42,525 nt of DNA from Clostridia bacterium (GTDB lineage: Bacteria; Bacillota; Clostridia; Christensenellales; CAG-138). Below are positions 33,156 to 41,019 of this stretch, piece by piece. Location: NCBI GenBank assembly GCA_030533005.1, contig JAUNJX010000016.1, forward strand, positions 1 through 42,525, written 5' to 3'. The notes under the pieces are model-generated. The model saw only the letters and a list, made by a program, of their open reading frames with translations. It was not told the origin of the DNA and did no database searches. The position numbers were made by a program, and so were the translations under genes. Each line of letters opens with the position of its first letter. The first letter of the stretch is position 1.

Positions 33156-33590
33156 CTACTTCAGTGCGTCGATACGCCACCCCTTTTCGTCCTCCTCCCG
33201 CACCGTATAGTAAGCCTCCAAGCCCCTATGCGTCTTGCCTATATCCCGCATTTCACCGCTTGCGGCGTCCCGCATATCGATGATCTTTTTCTCGATCTTC
33301 TCGTCCAGCGCCGAAATATTGCGCAGCACCGCGCTGATGGTTTCCCGGCTTTGCCGGATGGCTTCCTCGCCCTCCGGCCTGTCCAGGTACCCCGTCTGCT
33401 GCAGCGAGCGTATCTGCTCGTCGAGCAGGGTGACTTCCTCGATCTTTTCCTTTCGGGCGTTGAAGGTCTGCTGCATCTTTTGGAGCAGCTCGTCCGTATC
33501 CGTATGCGTGGAAACAAATCGATCCAGATCCAGCGTGATCTCATAGATCGACAGCAGCATCCCCGCCTTTTCCTGATACAGCAGCGTCAT
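33156..33590 (-). CDS. FliT/FlgN-like flagellar export chaperone (candidate)
   Basis: A 144-residue, almost fully helical protein with coiled-coil stretches (about 25-110, rich in Leu, Glu and Lys). It lacks a firm signature, but its size, helical character and place directly after fliD and fliS match FliT (or FlgN), which chaperones FliD or hook-associated proteins. ATG at 33590 is chosen because GGAGG lies five bases upstream; an ATG at 33602 in frame contains that ribosome site. Confidence 0.6.
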   Translation of the reverse strand: MTLLYQEKAGMLLSIYEITLDLDRFVSTHTDTDELLQKMQQTFNARKEKIEEVTLLDEQIRSLQQTGYLDRPEGEEAIRQSRETISAVLRNISALDEKIEKKIIDMRDAASGEMRDIGKTHRGLEAYYTVREEDEKGWRIDALK

Positions 33591-33611
33591 TCCCGCCTCC
33601 ATCGTCCCGCC

Positions 33612-34019
33612 TTATTCCTCTACGGCGTAGGTGTGGCCACATTCGTTGCGGATACCCTGCCATGCTTCGCGCAGATTCTCCGCAACGGAGATCACGGGCT
33701 CGACAAGGCTGACGTCCTTTGCCATATTGGCCTGCGCGGTCTGCCAGAGCATAAAATCATACAGCTTCATGAGGCTTGAGGAAACCTCGTAGCGCAGATC
33801 CAGGCTGTGCAGCAGCTCGTCGATGATATCCTGCGCGCCGATAAAGCATTTATTGGCCATGGCGTAATCGTGATCCTCGGTATAGAGCTTGGCCAGCTTG
33901 AGCTTTTTGATAAGGCCGTCGTAAAGCATGATGGTTAGCTCAATTGGGCGCGCCATCATCACGTTGTCGTTCTGATATCGCTGCAGGGCGTTCGCCGTTG
34001 CATATGCGCTCATATACAT
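33612..34019 (-). CDS. fliS: flagellin export chaperone FliS
   Basis: A 135-residue four-helix chaperone with the FliS features ALQRYQNDNVMMARPIELTIMLYDGLIKKLKLA near the N-terminus and a conserved SLDLRYEVSSSLMKLYDFML segment. It binds the C-terminus of flagellin in the cytoplasm until export; the flagellin gene itself is not in this window. GAGGAGG lies eight bases before ATG; the gap to fliD is 21 bases. Confidence 0.94.
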   Translation of the reverse strand: MYMSAYATANALQRYQNDNVMMARPIELTIMLYDGLIKKLKLAKLYTEDHDYAMANKCFIGAQDIIDELLHSLDLRYEVSSSLMKLYDFMLWQTAQANMAKDVSLVEPVISVAENLREAWQGIRNECGHTYAVEE

Positions 34020-34040
34020 AGTCTAATCCTCCTCGCCTTA

Positions 34041-35963
34041 TCAGGCAATGCTCATTTGTGCGCCAAGCCACTCGCTCTGTGCGGTAAGCTGCGAAAGCAG
34101 CGTCTCCATCTGCGCATATTTGAGATAATAGCTTTCCTGCTTGTCGTAAAGCTTGCTGAGCAGGTCGTCCATATCGTCGGTGTAATCGTCGATTTTCTTA
34201 GAGGTATCCGAGATCACGCTGCCGCGCATCGTGGAGCTGAAATCCTTCATGATGTTGGAAACGCGCGTAAAGAAGCCTTCCTTGGAGGTGTTGGGCGCAG
34301 TCGCCGCGACGCCGCTCGTATCCACGGCGTTCATGGTCTTTTGCACGGCGGTGGGATCGGCCTGCAGCATGCTCGTAAGCTTTTTTTCGTCCAGCTCCAG
34401 CTTGCCCTGGCTCGTCTTCCAGTCATCCGAGCTCCAGCTTACCGTGCTGATGCCCAGATCCATCATGCTAAGGCCGGTCTCCTCGTTTTTGACCAGCAGC
34501 TGCGAACGAAGGCTGGTGAGCAGGTCACCTATGGCGGAATCGTTGCGAAGGATACCGCTCTTGGCCTTCTCGTCCCACTTTTTCGCCTCGTCCTCGCTCA
34601 ATTCCTCGCGCTGTTCATCCGTCAGCGGCGGATACTTGCTGTTGACGTCCTCGGTGTAATATTTGTTGAGCTTCTCAATGAGGCCGTTATAGCTTTCCAC
34701 AAACTTCTTCATCGCGTCCACGGTGGGCTGGGTATCCCGCGTGACGCCGGCCTTAAGGCCCACGCCGTCCGTCGCCGCGTAGTCGCCGGTGATGTTGAAG
34801 GTGATGCCATCCTTGGTGATGGTGTTGGATTCGCTCGTGATAGTTGTCTCCACACCGTTCGCGTTGACGGTCATGGAAGCGTCGGTGCCATTGACCGTCG
34901 CATCCGCCAGGCCGAAAGCGCCCAAGCCCTCGATCGTAAGCGCACTGGCTGCGCCCGTCTTGGTATTGGTGATGGAGAAGGAATTGCTAAGCTCGCTGAA
35001 ATTGAAGGTAACGCCCGCCTCCGTGTCCGTATTGATGGTGTTCATCATGGAACGAAGGGTCGTCTTTTCCGGGTCGAACGTGAAGTTCTTGCCGTTGATG
35101 GTGACGCCGCTCGTCTCAAACGCCGTGATCCATGCGTCCAGCCGGGGCATATCCTCGGGCTGCGTGTTTTTGCGCAGCGCTTCAAGAATGGTGTCGTCAC
35201 GGCTGATCTGCGCCGTATGCGCGCCCTCGTCCACGCCGAAGAAGCCGCCGTCGCCAAAGGCCTTGCCCGTGATGTTGGTAAGCGTTAGCTTGCTCGTGTC
35301 GCCGGTATCAAACTGGAAGGCAACGTTGATGTCGCCATTCTCGTTCGGCGCGCTTTCCGACATGGAAAGCGTCACGCCCTTTTGGGCAAGCGCATCTTTG
35401 AACGCGCCCATCGTGGTATCCTGCGAGAAGGTCATGGTTTCCCCGTTCACGCCGATCTTGAGGTCCTCGCCCGCATTAAGGCCGAATCTGAGGCTTAAAT
35501 CACCGATCGTCATGTCCTCAAAGCTCGTGTCCGCAGGAACGCTGAATACCGTTGCCTGTCCCCACGCCCGCGTAGTGCCCGTGGTGGCGGCAGCGCCGAC
35601 ACGGCCTGCCGTGGCGGCGGTCGTGCGCAAAATATTGAAGGAGGTGGGAAGCGCGGACGCGCCCGCCGTAATGGACACGGCGCTGTTCTCCTCCAAGGTG
35701 GTCTTGAATACGTTATAGGTGGAAGCGCTCGTCATGGTGTTGGCGCCCAAGACGCTCAGATAATCCGAACGCATGGCGTTGGCTTCCTTATAGATTTCAT
35801 TATAGGCTTCCAGCCGCCAAGACGCCTTTTCCTTCGCCTGAAATACCTTATCGATCCTGGCCTGATCGGTAGCGACCGCGCTTTTGACCAGCGCGTCGGT
35901 ATCTAAGCCGGAATAAAGGCTTGTCAGGCGGTTTGAGCTTAAAGAATCAATTGAAGATGCCAT
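34041..35963 (-). CDS. fliD: flagellar filament cap protein FliD
   Basis: A 640-residue exported cap protein, at the long end for FliD. The N-terminal domain (about 1-110) contains RLTSLYSGLDTDALVKSAVATDQARIDKVFQAKEKASWRLEAYNEI, and the C-terminal helical domain (about 540-640) contains the heptad region ending in LLSQLTAQSEWLGAQMSIA; both form the cap core. The middle is a variable, surface-exposed region with beta-rich repeats. The C-terminal FliS/FliT chaperones follow at once. A sigma-28-like promoter lies about 100 bases upstream, so it can be made late with flagellin. AAGGAGAG precedes ATG. Confidence 0.95.
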   Translation of the reverse strand: MASSIDSLSSNRLTSLYSGLDTDALVKSAVATDQARIDKVFQAKEKASWRLEAYNEIYKEANAMRSDYLSVLGANTMTSASTYNVFKTTLEENSAVSITAGASALPTSFNILRTTAATAGRVGAAATTGTTRAWGQATVFSVPADTSFEDMTIGDLSLRFGLNAGEDLKIGVNGETMTFSQDTTMGAFKDALAQKGVTLSMSESAPNENGDINVAFQFDTGDTSKLTLTNITGKAFGDGGFFGVDEGAHTAQISRDDTILEALRKNTQPEDMPRLDAWITAFETSGVTINGKNFTFDPEKTTLRSMMNTINTDTEAGVTFNFSELSNSFSITNTKTGAASALTIEGLGAFGLADATVNGTDASMTVNANGVETTITSESNTITKDGITFNITGDYAATDGVGLKAGVTRDTQPTVDAMKKFVESYNGLIEKLNKYYTEDVNSKYPPLTDEQREELSEDEAKKWDEKAKSGILRNDSAIGDLLTSLRSQLLVKNEETGLSMMDLGISTVSWSSDDWKTSQGKLELDEKKLTSMLQADPTAVQKTMNAVDTSGVAATAPNTSKEGFFTRVSNIMKDFSSTMRGSVISDTSKKIDDYTDDMDDLLSKLYDKQESYYLKYAQMETLLSQLTAQSEWLGAQMSIA

Positions 35964-36031
35964 TGTTTTCTCTCCTTTTTCGGCGCGTCCATGCGCCTGT
36001 CCCTTGGTTTTCGGTTACATTGCGGGACGCT

Positions 36032-36049
36032 GGCGACTTCCCTGTCGCC
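36032..36049 (-). repeat. leader hairpin upstream of fliD
   Basis: GGCGAC and GTCGCC form a 6-pair stem with a 6-base loop within the fliD leader. No T-run follows. The rest of the 162-base gap is the leader and the sigma-28-like promoter. Confidence 0.4.
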
Positions 36050-36063
36050 TCCCACTATGTATC

Positions 36064-36090
36064 ATATCGTCACAATCGGCGCGCACTTTA
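36064..36090 (-). promoter_or_regulatory. sigma-28 (SigD)-like promoter of fliD
   Basis: On the reverse strand TAAAGTGC, an 11-base spacer, then GACGATAT, close to the flagellar consensus TAAAGTTT-N11-GCCGATAA (TAAA and CGATA conserved, exact spacing). Predicted start near 36057, leader about 95 bases. Confidence 0.6.
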
Positions 36091-36125
36091 GTGCGCCGTC
36101 AGGATTCTTTACATACTTTTTTCTC

Positions 36126-37112
36126 TTAGGCGTGGGCAAAATACTGCACCTCGGGCAAAGACGCGCTATATACGTTGGTGATATAGGCGTTGTTGAACAG
36201 CCGCCGCCCCGCCTGCGCGATGGCGACGCCCTTGACGGGATCGTAGCCGCCGTCCTCGGAGGGCACGACCACCTGACAGTGCCCGTGGCCGCCGCTGTTG
36301 TTTTTCCAGATGGTCACCGCGGGATGACCCTGATTGGCTAATTTTTGCGCCTGCTCCGCGGACACCTCATACCAGCCGTATTTCTCGCCCACGCTGTTGA
36401 GCCAGTCGGATGTACGGTTGGCATTCATATAGCGCACGTCCGGGTCGTCCGGGGTGGTAGGCGCGCCCGTATTGGCGTTGGTGTGATGCGGGATCTCCGC
36501 CCCCATGGCCTTGGTCACGTCCCATTGGAAGATGTTGCAATAGGTGTTGCCGTCGCGCGGCTGATAGCGCGCGTTGTTCTCCACGTTGAACTGATCCACC
36601 ACCGCCCGGTAAAGCTCCGCGCTGCGGTTGCCAATGCTGGAGATGAGGCGTTCGGCGGCGGCAAAGCGCGAGCTCTTTTCCGCATCGTTTTGTGCGGCGA
36701 CCGCGGGCGTCTGCGTCTGTGCCTGCTGCACCTGCTCCGTCTGCTGCTGCGCAGCGCTGTACTGCTGCTGCACCCACGGCATGACGCTACCGATCTCGCT
36801 GAATTGAAGGCTGGAAGTGTTCTTATACCTGTTTTGCAGCAACGCCACCAGCGACATCATAGCGCCGGAGGTTCCCGAGGAACCGCCGCAAAGGCTGCTG
36901 ATCAGCAAGGGCAGCAGCATAGCCATGCCCTTATCCTCCGCGCTCGCCACCGTATCGGCGGCGCTTGCGCCCACGGCGCCCGTCATTTCGGATTGCAGCA
37001 TGCTTGAAAATATCCCGCCGCCGCTTTCCGCGCTGCGCGTCGCCTGCGCCGCGTACGCCTGTGCGGCGTTGCGCGCAACAGCGCTGATCTGCATGTTTGT
37101 ATCGATCGGCAT
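36126..37112 (-). CDS. NlpC/P60-like cysteine peptidoglycan hydrolase in flagellar locus
   Basis: A 328-residue protein without a signal peptide. The N-terminus (about 1-115) is polar and includes GIFSSMLQSEM, which recalls rod-binding or secretion segments; then a Gln-rich linker (about 117-135). The C-terminal domain (about 150-328) looks like a papain-fold amidase: NTYCNIFQWDVTKAMG with C192, SDWLNSVGEKYGWYEV and GGHGHCQVVVPS with H276/H278, and an AQAGRRLFNNAYI motif. Such domains cut peptide bridges in peptidoglycan. It sits directly before fliD and may replace FlgJ, opening the wall for the rod. GGAGGGG lies before ATG at 37112. The family link is by motif only. Confidence 0.65.
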   Translation of the reverse strand: MPIDTNMQISAVARNAAQAYAAQATRSAESGGGIFSSMLQSEMTGAVGASAADTVASAEDKGMAMLLPLLISSLCGGSSGTSGAMMSLVALLQNRYKNTSSLQFSEIGSVMPWVQQQYSAAQQQTEQVQQAQTQTPAVAAQNDAEKSSRFAAAERLISSIGNRSAELYRAVVDQFNVENNARYQPRDGNTYCNIFQWDVTKAMGAEIPHHTNANTGAPTTPDDPDVRYMNANRTSDWLNSVGEKYGWYEVSAEQAQKLANQGHPAVTIWKNNSGGHGHCQVVVPSEDGGYDPVKGVAIAQAGRRLFNNAYITNVYSASLPEVQYFAHA

Positions 37113-37132
37113 GCCCGCCCCTCCTTTTTGAA

Positions 37133-37483
37133 CTACAAGCCCAGCATATTCAGCAGAGCTTTCTCCTTAAAGGGCTTAATCATAAACGATTTCGCGCCCA
37201 GCTGCAAACATTCCTTGATAAATATCTCCTGCCCCATGGCGGAGACAACGATGACCCTCGCCTTGCGATCCAGCTCCATGATCCGGCGCAATACCTCCTG
37301 CCCGCTCATGCCCGGCATGGTGAGATCCAGCAGCACCACGTCCGGCTTGACACGCTCATACATGGCAATGGCCTCATCGCCGTTTTCCGCCTCCGCAGCG
37401 ATCTCAACGTCGCTGCCTTGGAGCATATTCCGGTAGGTCACGCGCATATACAAAGCGTCGTCCACAACCATTACCCTCAGCAT
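37133..37483 (-). CDS. cheY: CheY-type response regulator (copy C, beside CheD)
   Basis: A 116-residue receiver with D8-D9, D53 in LLDLTMP, VVSAMG and IKPFKE. It is more distant from the other two CheY copies. ATG at 37483 with AAAGGGG upstream is preferred; the frame extends to 37630 but overlaps cheD. It follows cheC and cheD, the standard CheY-CheC-CheD module, in which CheY-P stimulates the CheC phosphatase. Confidence 0.93.
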   Translation of the reverse strand: MLRVMVVDDALYMRVTYRNMLQGSDVEIAAEAENGDEAIAMYERVKPDVVLLDLTMPGMSGQEVLRRIMELDRKARVIVVSAMGQEIFIKECLQLGAKSFMIKPFKEKALLNMLGL

Positions 37484-37526
37484 GATACCCCTTTCCGCGC
37501 AAAGCAAGGCTTTCGCATCGCCTTCG

Positions 37527-38021
37527 CTATATCGTCCTTTCGCCCTGTCCCGCCGTTTTGATAAGCAGCTTCTCCGTCTCGGGATCAAAGGTGATCGTGC
37601 GTCCGTAGGTGCCCAGCGTGTCCTCCGCAACGATGGGGATGCGCATGGCCTTGAGCACCTCCTTGCACACCTGGACGTTGCGCGCGCCTACATTGAGAAG
37701 ATCGTTCTTCGCGGTGGCGCTGGAATAGTTGAACATGTGCGCGCCACCCGCCAGCTTGCATTTGAACATGGGCTTGACGGGCGCCATCTGCGCCGCCAGC
37801 TTCTGCGCCAGAAGCACGATGCCCGTATCCGCGAACTTCGCCTTGTTGACCACGTCCCCGCCCGGCGTGCTGCGCGGCAGCAGCACATGCACCATGCCCG
37901 AGATCTTGAAGCGGCTGTCATACAGCACAACGCCGCAGCAGGAGCCAAGGCCGATGGTCGATATCTTGTCCGGTGCGCGCACGATATTCATATCGGCGAT
38001 CCCGATGATCGTAGTAGCCAT
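37527..38021 (-). CDS. cheD: chemoreceptor glutamine deamidase CheD
   Basis: A 164-residue CheD. Catalytic Cys in GLGSCCGVVLYD (C28 or C29), His in GMVHVLLP (about 44) and the GGAHMF segment are present. It deamidates chemoreceptors and is sequestered by CheC. GGAGAAGA precedes ATG at 38021. Genes cheC, cheD and cheY lie in a row. Confidence 0.95.
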   Translation of the reverse strand: MATTIIGIADMNIVRAPDKISTIGLGSCCGVVLYDSRFKISGMVHVLLPRSTPGGDVVNKAKFADTGIVLLAQKLAAQMAPVKPMFKCKLAGGAHMFNYSSATAKNDLLNVGARNVQVCKEVLKAMRIPIVAEDTLGTYGRTITFDPETEKLLIKTAGQGERTI

Positions 38022-38039
38022 TCTTCTCCGATCTCCCGC

Positions 38040-38672
38040 TTATACGCCAAGCGCGGTCAATAAGCGGCTGTAAGATTCTATGGTGGAGACCAGATAATAC
38101 TGGCCCGTCATTTCCACATCATCGCTGATGAACTGCGTGTCCATATACAATGCGTTTTCGCCCATCTCGCCGTACACCACGGCGGGCAGGTTCATGACCG
38201 CCATGACCATATCCACCGCAAGCGCCGGAACGGACGGCGTAATGGTCATACCGCCCATGCTGCTCAGCGCCGAAAGATACGCGCCGATAAGGATGTTGCC
38301 CACCTCCGCGATGGGCTGGAGCTTTTCGTTAAGCTCGGTATAGGGGATATGCGCGTGATCGATGCGCTCCCCCGTCAGCACCGTCAGCAGCTCACAGGCG
38401 GAGGGTACCGGCATATTCATCATCACAAAGCCTTCCATATCCCCGGAAATCTGCACCACGGTGCTCACGATGATCTCCTCGGGGCTGCTGTATGCCTTTG
38501 TCAATTCTGAAAAGGGGATCAATTCGCAATGGGGTACGCCGATATCTACTTTTGTATTCATCATGGTCGCCAGCGCTGTGGACGCGTTGCCGGAGCCTAT
38601 ATTGCTCAATTCCCGAAGTATGTCAAGATGGCTCGCTTCGATTTGCATGTTGCCGTTATTCCTTTCAGCCAT
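38040..38672 (-). CDS. cheC: CheY-P phosphatase CheC
   Basis: A 210-residue CheC with the two phosphatase signatures: LDILRELSNIGSGNAST (about residues 13-29) and QPIAEVGNILIGAYLSALS (about 114-132), each with the E-x2-N pair. It dephosphorylates CheY-P and binds CheD. ATG at 38672 is used; ATG at 38648 is a nearly equal choice, since both have AAGGA at somewhat long spacing. First gene of the long reverse-strand transcript, 32 bases after a strong promoter. Confidence 0.93.
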   Translation of the reverse strand: MAERNNGNMQIEASHLDILRELSNIGSGNASTALATMMNTKVDIGVPHCELIPFSELTKAYSSPEEIIVSTVVQISGDMEGFVMMNMPVPSACELLTVLTGERIDHAHIPYTELNEKLQPIAEVGNILIGAYLSALSSMGGMTITPSVPALAVDMVMAVMNLPAVVYGEMGENALYMDTQFISDDVEMTGQYYLVSTIESYSRLLTALGV

Positions 38673-38692
38673 ATATATGGATATCCTTTTCC

Positions 38693-38722
38693 ATTATATC
38701 GCAAGTTGCATGCGTTTGTTAA
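38693..38722 (-). promoter_or_regulatory. promoter of the cheC-to-cheA operon
   Basis: On the reverse strand TTAACA (38717-38722), an 18-base spacer and a perfect TATAAT (38693-38698). Start predicted near 38686. A CCATATATATGG palindrome (38669-38680) follows at the cheC start. Confidence 0.65.
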
Positions 38723-38804
38723 GCCTTTTTCTCGCACAATCTTCCAAATCCACCCTGCAAATGGGCGAATCTGCTTAACTTTCCCTCCTTTTCTTGCGAT
38801 ACTG

Positions 38805-38813
38805 TGTTAAAAT
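38805..38813 (+). promoter_or_regulatory. extended -10 promoter of the FliK-like/FlhB-like pair
   Basis: TGTTAAAAT is an extended -10 with no clear -35 at proper spacing. The start would be near 38820, leaving a leader of about 48 bases. Confidence 0.45.
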
Positions 38814-38867
38814 GTATTCATCCATCCTCCCTGCTACAGCGGCACAGCCGCAGATCGGAGCATAGGC

Positions 38868-40346
38868 ATGCCCCTACAAATCCAAAATATCCATACCACA
38901 CAGCCTGCCCTGTCCGTGCCGCAGGCGCAGGACGGACCGCTTGCGCAATACCAGCCGGGCGATACGCTCACGGCGGTCGTCACCTCCACGGACGGAAAAA
39001 CAGCCGCCCTGCAGCTGCCCGACGGAACGCAGATAGAAGCCGCCATGCAGGCGGGGCAGCAGCTGGAGGCGCAGGACGCGCTGACGCTGCAGCTTAACCA
39101 GCTCGCCGGCCGCGCGGCCACGCTGCGGCTTGTCGCCGTGAACGGCCAGCCCGTTACGGCGGAGGTGCCCGTGCTGGACTTTAAGCTGATGCAAATGGAC
39201 GTTGCCCCCACGCAGGCCAACCGCACGGCGGCGGCGCTGCTCTCCCAGCTTGAAATCCCCGTAACGCCGCAGGCGATCGCGCAGTTTGAAAGCATCACCC
39301 GAAGCTACCCCCTGCTGCCCGTAGAACAGGCGGCGCTGCTCGCGGCCTCCGACATCCCCGCCACGCCGCAAAACGTGGCCGCCTTTATCCAGTTTCTCCA
39401 ATCCCCCGTGCAGGCGGAGGAATTTGCGGCCGCGCTGCGCGCGCTGACACAGCCCGCCGGGCAGTCCCCCGACGCCGCCCAAACAGGCGGCGCCGCGCAA
39501 CCGGGCGCCTTTTCCGCCCAGCTTACGGATGTGCTCGCGCAGCTCTCCCCCAAGCTTGCGGCCTTCTTCTCCGCCAACGCGGATGCACAGGCCGCGCCGG
39601 CTGCGCCGCAAAACGCGGCCGTGCAGCCCAATGCGCAAAACGCGGCTGCGGCGCAGCCGGCACCAGCGCAGGCCGACGTGAGCGGGCAGGCGGCGTTTGC
39701 ACCGCTTACGGGTATGCCCGCGGACGCGCGCGCCGTGCAGGACGCCCTGCAAGCCATCTTTCCCAAGCTTCTTCCGCAGGAAAGCGAAGCGTTGGGCAAG
39801 GCGCTCCAAAGGGCAGTACCCGCCCTCTCCTCACGCGTGGCGGCGCTCACGGACGCAGCGGCGGGCAGCGCAAGCCCTGCCGCCAAGCAGGTGACACAGC
39901 TTGGCAACCAGTTCTGCCAGCAGCTGCAATTCGGCAACGAGCTGGGCACCCTCTACTATACGCAAATTCCCTTTTCGCGGCAGGATCAGCAGTCCAATGC
40001 CGAGCTCTATGTGCTCAAGCGCAACGGCGGCAAAAGGATCGATCAGGACAACGCCACCATCGCCTTGTGCCTGCAAACCCGCAGCATGGGTCTGGTGGAA
40101 ACGCTGCTGCAGGTAAAGGACAGAAGCTTAAGCTTTCGCTTTCGTGTGGAAAGCGCACAGGTGCGCGAGTTTTTCCAATCCAACCTCGACGCCCTCCGCG
40201 CACGCCCTTTCCCCGTGCAGTACCATGTAAAGGATATGAACGTGACCCTGCTTGAAAGCCCGCTCACACCCGTCAACGCCACCAGAGAAATGCTTGACGC
40301 CTTCGGGCAAACGCCCAACAGCGCGGGCGTGGATATTTCTCTTTAA
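38868..40346 (+). CDS. FliK-like flagellar hook-length control family protein
   Basis: A 492-residue protein with a long Ala/Gln/Pro-rich N-terminal two-thirds (about 1-355), expected for a flexible ruler, and a compact C-terminal domain (about 355-475). The latter reads YYTQIPFSRQDQQSNAELYVLKR, then IALCLQTRSMGLVETLLQVKDRSLSFRFRVESAQVREFF, typical of Firmicute FliK-type C-terminal domains that act on the export gate FlhB. It is on the opposite strand from its neighbours and followed by an FlhB-tail homologue nine bases later, a common pairing in Clostridia. GGAG lies seven bases before ATG. Whether it is the true ruler or a paralogue is not clear. Confidence 0.75.
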   Translation: MPLQIQNIHTTQPALSVPQAQDGPLAQYQPGDTLTAVVTSTDGKTAALQLPDGTQIEAAMQAGQQLEAQDALTLQLNQLAGRAATLRLVAVNGQPVTAEVPVLDFKLMQMDVAPTQANRTAAALLSQLEIPVTPQAIAQFESITRSYPLLPVEQAALLAASDIPATPQNVAAFIQFLQSPVQAEEFAAALRALTQPAGQSPDAAQTGGAAQPGAFSAQLTDVLAQLSPKLAAFFSANADAQAAPAAPQNAAVQPNAQNAAAAQPAPAQADVSGQAAFAPLTGMPADARAVQDALQAIFPKLLPQESEALGKALQRAVPALSSRVAALTDAAAGSASPAAKQVTQLGNQFCQQLQFGNELGTLYYTQIPFSRQDQQSNAELYVLKRNGGKRIDQDNATIALCLQTRSMGLVETLLQVKDRSLSFRFRVESAQVREFFQSNLDALRARPFPVQYHVKDMNVTLLESPLTPVNATREMLDAFGQTPNSAGVDISL

Positions 40347-40355
40347 GGAGCACAC

Positions 40356-40655
40356 ATGGAAGAAGAAAAGACAAGGCGGCGCGGGCTTGCCAAGGCCGTC
40401 GCCATCCAATACGATCCCGAAACGGACGCCGCTCCCCTTTTGACCGCGGCGGGCCAAGGATACATGGCGGAAAAAATAGTAGAGATCGCCGCGGAAAACG
40501 ATATCCCCATCGTGCAGGACAAACAAGCCGCCGACCTTTTGTCTCAGCTTTCAGTCGGCGACGCGATCCCGCCGGAGCTGTATCAGGTCGTGGCGGAAAT
40601 ATTGGTTTTTATTACGGAAACGGATGATAAGGCGGCGAAAAAGTTCCACCTGTAG
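40356..40655 (+). CDS. FlhB C-terminal-like protein (FlhX/YlqH type)
   Basis: A 99-residue cytoplasmic protein matching the C-terminal domain of FlhB/EscU-type export-gate proteins: GLAKAVAIQYDPETDAAPLLTAAGQGYMAEKIVEIAAENDIPIVQDKQAADLLSQLSVGDAIPPELYQVVAEILVFI. The autocleaved NPTH motif is absent, as in stand-alone FlhX/YlqH proteins, so it cannot act as the cleaving subunit. AAGGAGC precedes ATG. It forms a two-gene unit with the FliK-like gene and may substitute for or modulate the FlhB tail in substrate switching. Confidence 0.88.
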   Translation: MEEEKTRRRGLAKAVAIQYDPETDAAPLLTAAGQGYMAEKIVEIAAENDIPIVQDKQAADLLSQLSVGDAIPPELYQVVAEILVFITETDDKAAKKFHL

Positions 40656-40702
40656 TTGCGTATCGACGGTCTGGGTGTGGTTTTTGCTTTGTTATTACAG
40701 CA

Positions 40703-40996
40703 TCAATAATAGGTCAGGGGCTTGTTCTGCTCCTCGTGGTGGGGCTTGGCCTTGATTTTTTGCGCCGCATCCAGCATGACCTGATAAAGACTGATCCGGT
40801 TTTGGATGGCCGCCTGCCTGCACTCCTCAAAGGCCATGCCCGCCTCCGTTACCACATAGCGGGGCGGAAGCTGGTTGAGTACCAAAGCCCGGGCGTCCAG
40901 CCTGCATCGCTCGCACATGCAGCAGCCCTCCTGCTCCATCACCTCGTCGATGCTGCCATCGACGGTCTGTTCCATTACGTTGATCAGTTTGAGCAT
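40703..40996 (-). CDS. ComFB family protein
   Basis: A 97-residue protein of the ComFB family. The Cys cluster CCMCERC (about 25-31) leads to RLDARALVLNQLPPRYVVTEAG, the family signature. ComFB proteins were recently reported to bind cyclic di-nucleotides (c-di-GMP or c-di-AMP) in several bacteria; the family name comes from a Bacillus competence operon. Here it lies 23 bases after cheB, so a regulatory role in motility is likely. GGGAGGGG precedes ATG at 40996. Confidence 0.85.
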   Translation of the reverse strand: MLKLINVMEQTVDGSIDEVMEQEGCCMCERCRLDARALVLNQLPPRYVVTEAGMAFEECRQAAIQNRISLYQVMLDAAQKIKAKPHHEEQNKPLTYY

Positions 40997-41019
40997 CGGT
41001 TCCCCTCCCGAAAAAAGAA

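Noticed and set aside
40662..40969. Repeated 12-mer ATCGACGGTCTG (40662-40673 and 40958-40969)
   Set aside because: The second copy lies inside the comFB coding sequence and there is no further similarity around the copies; likely chance.
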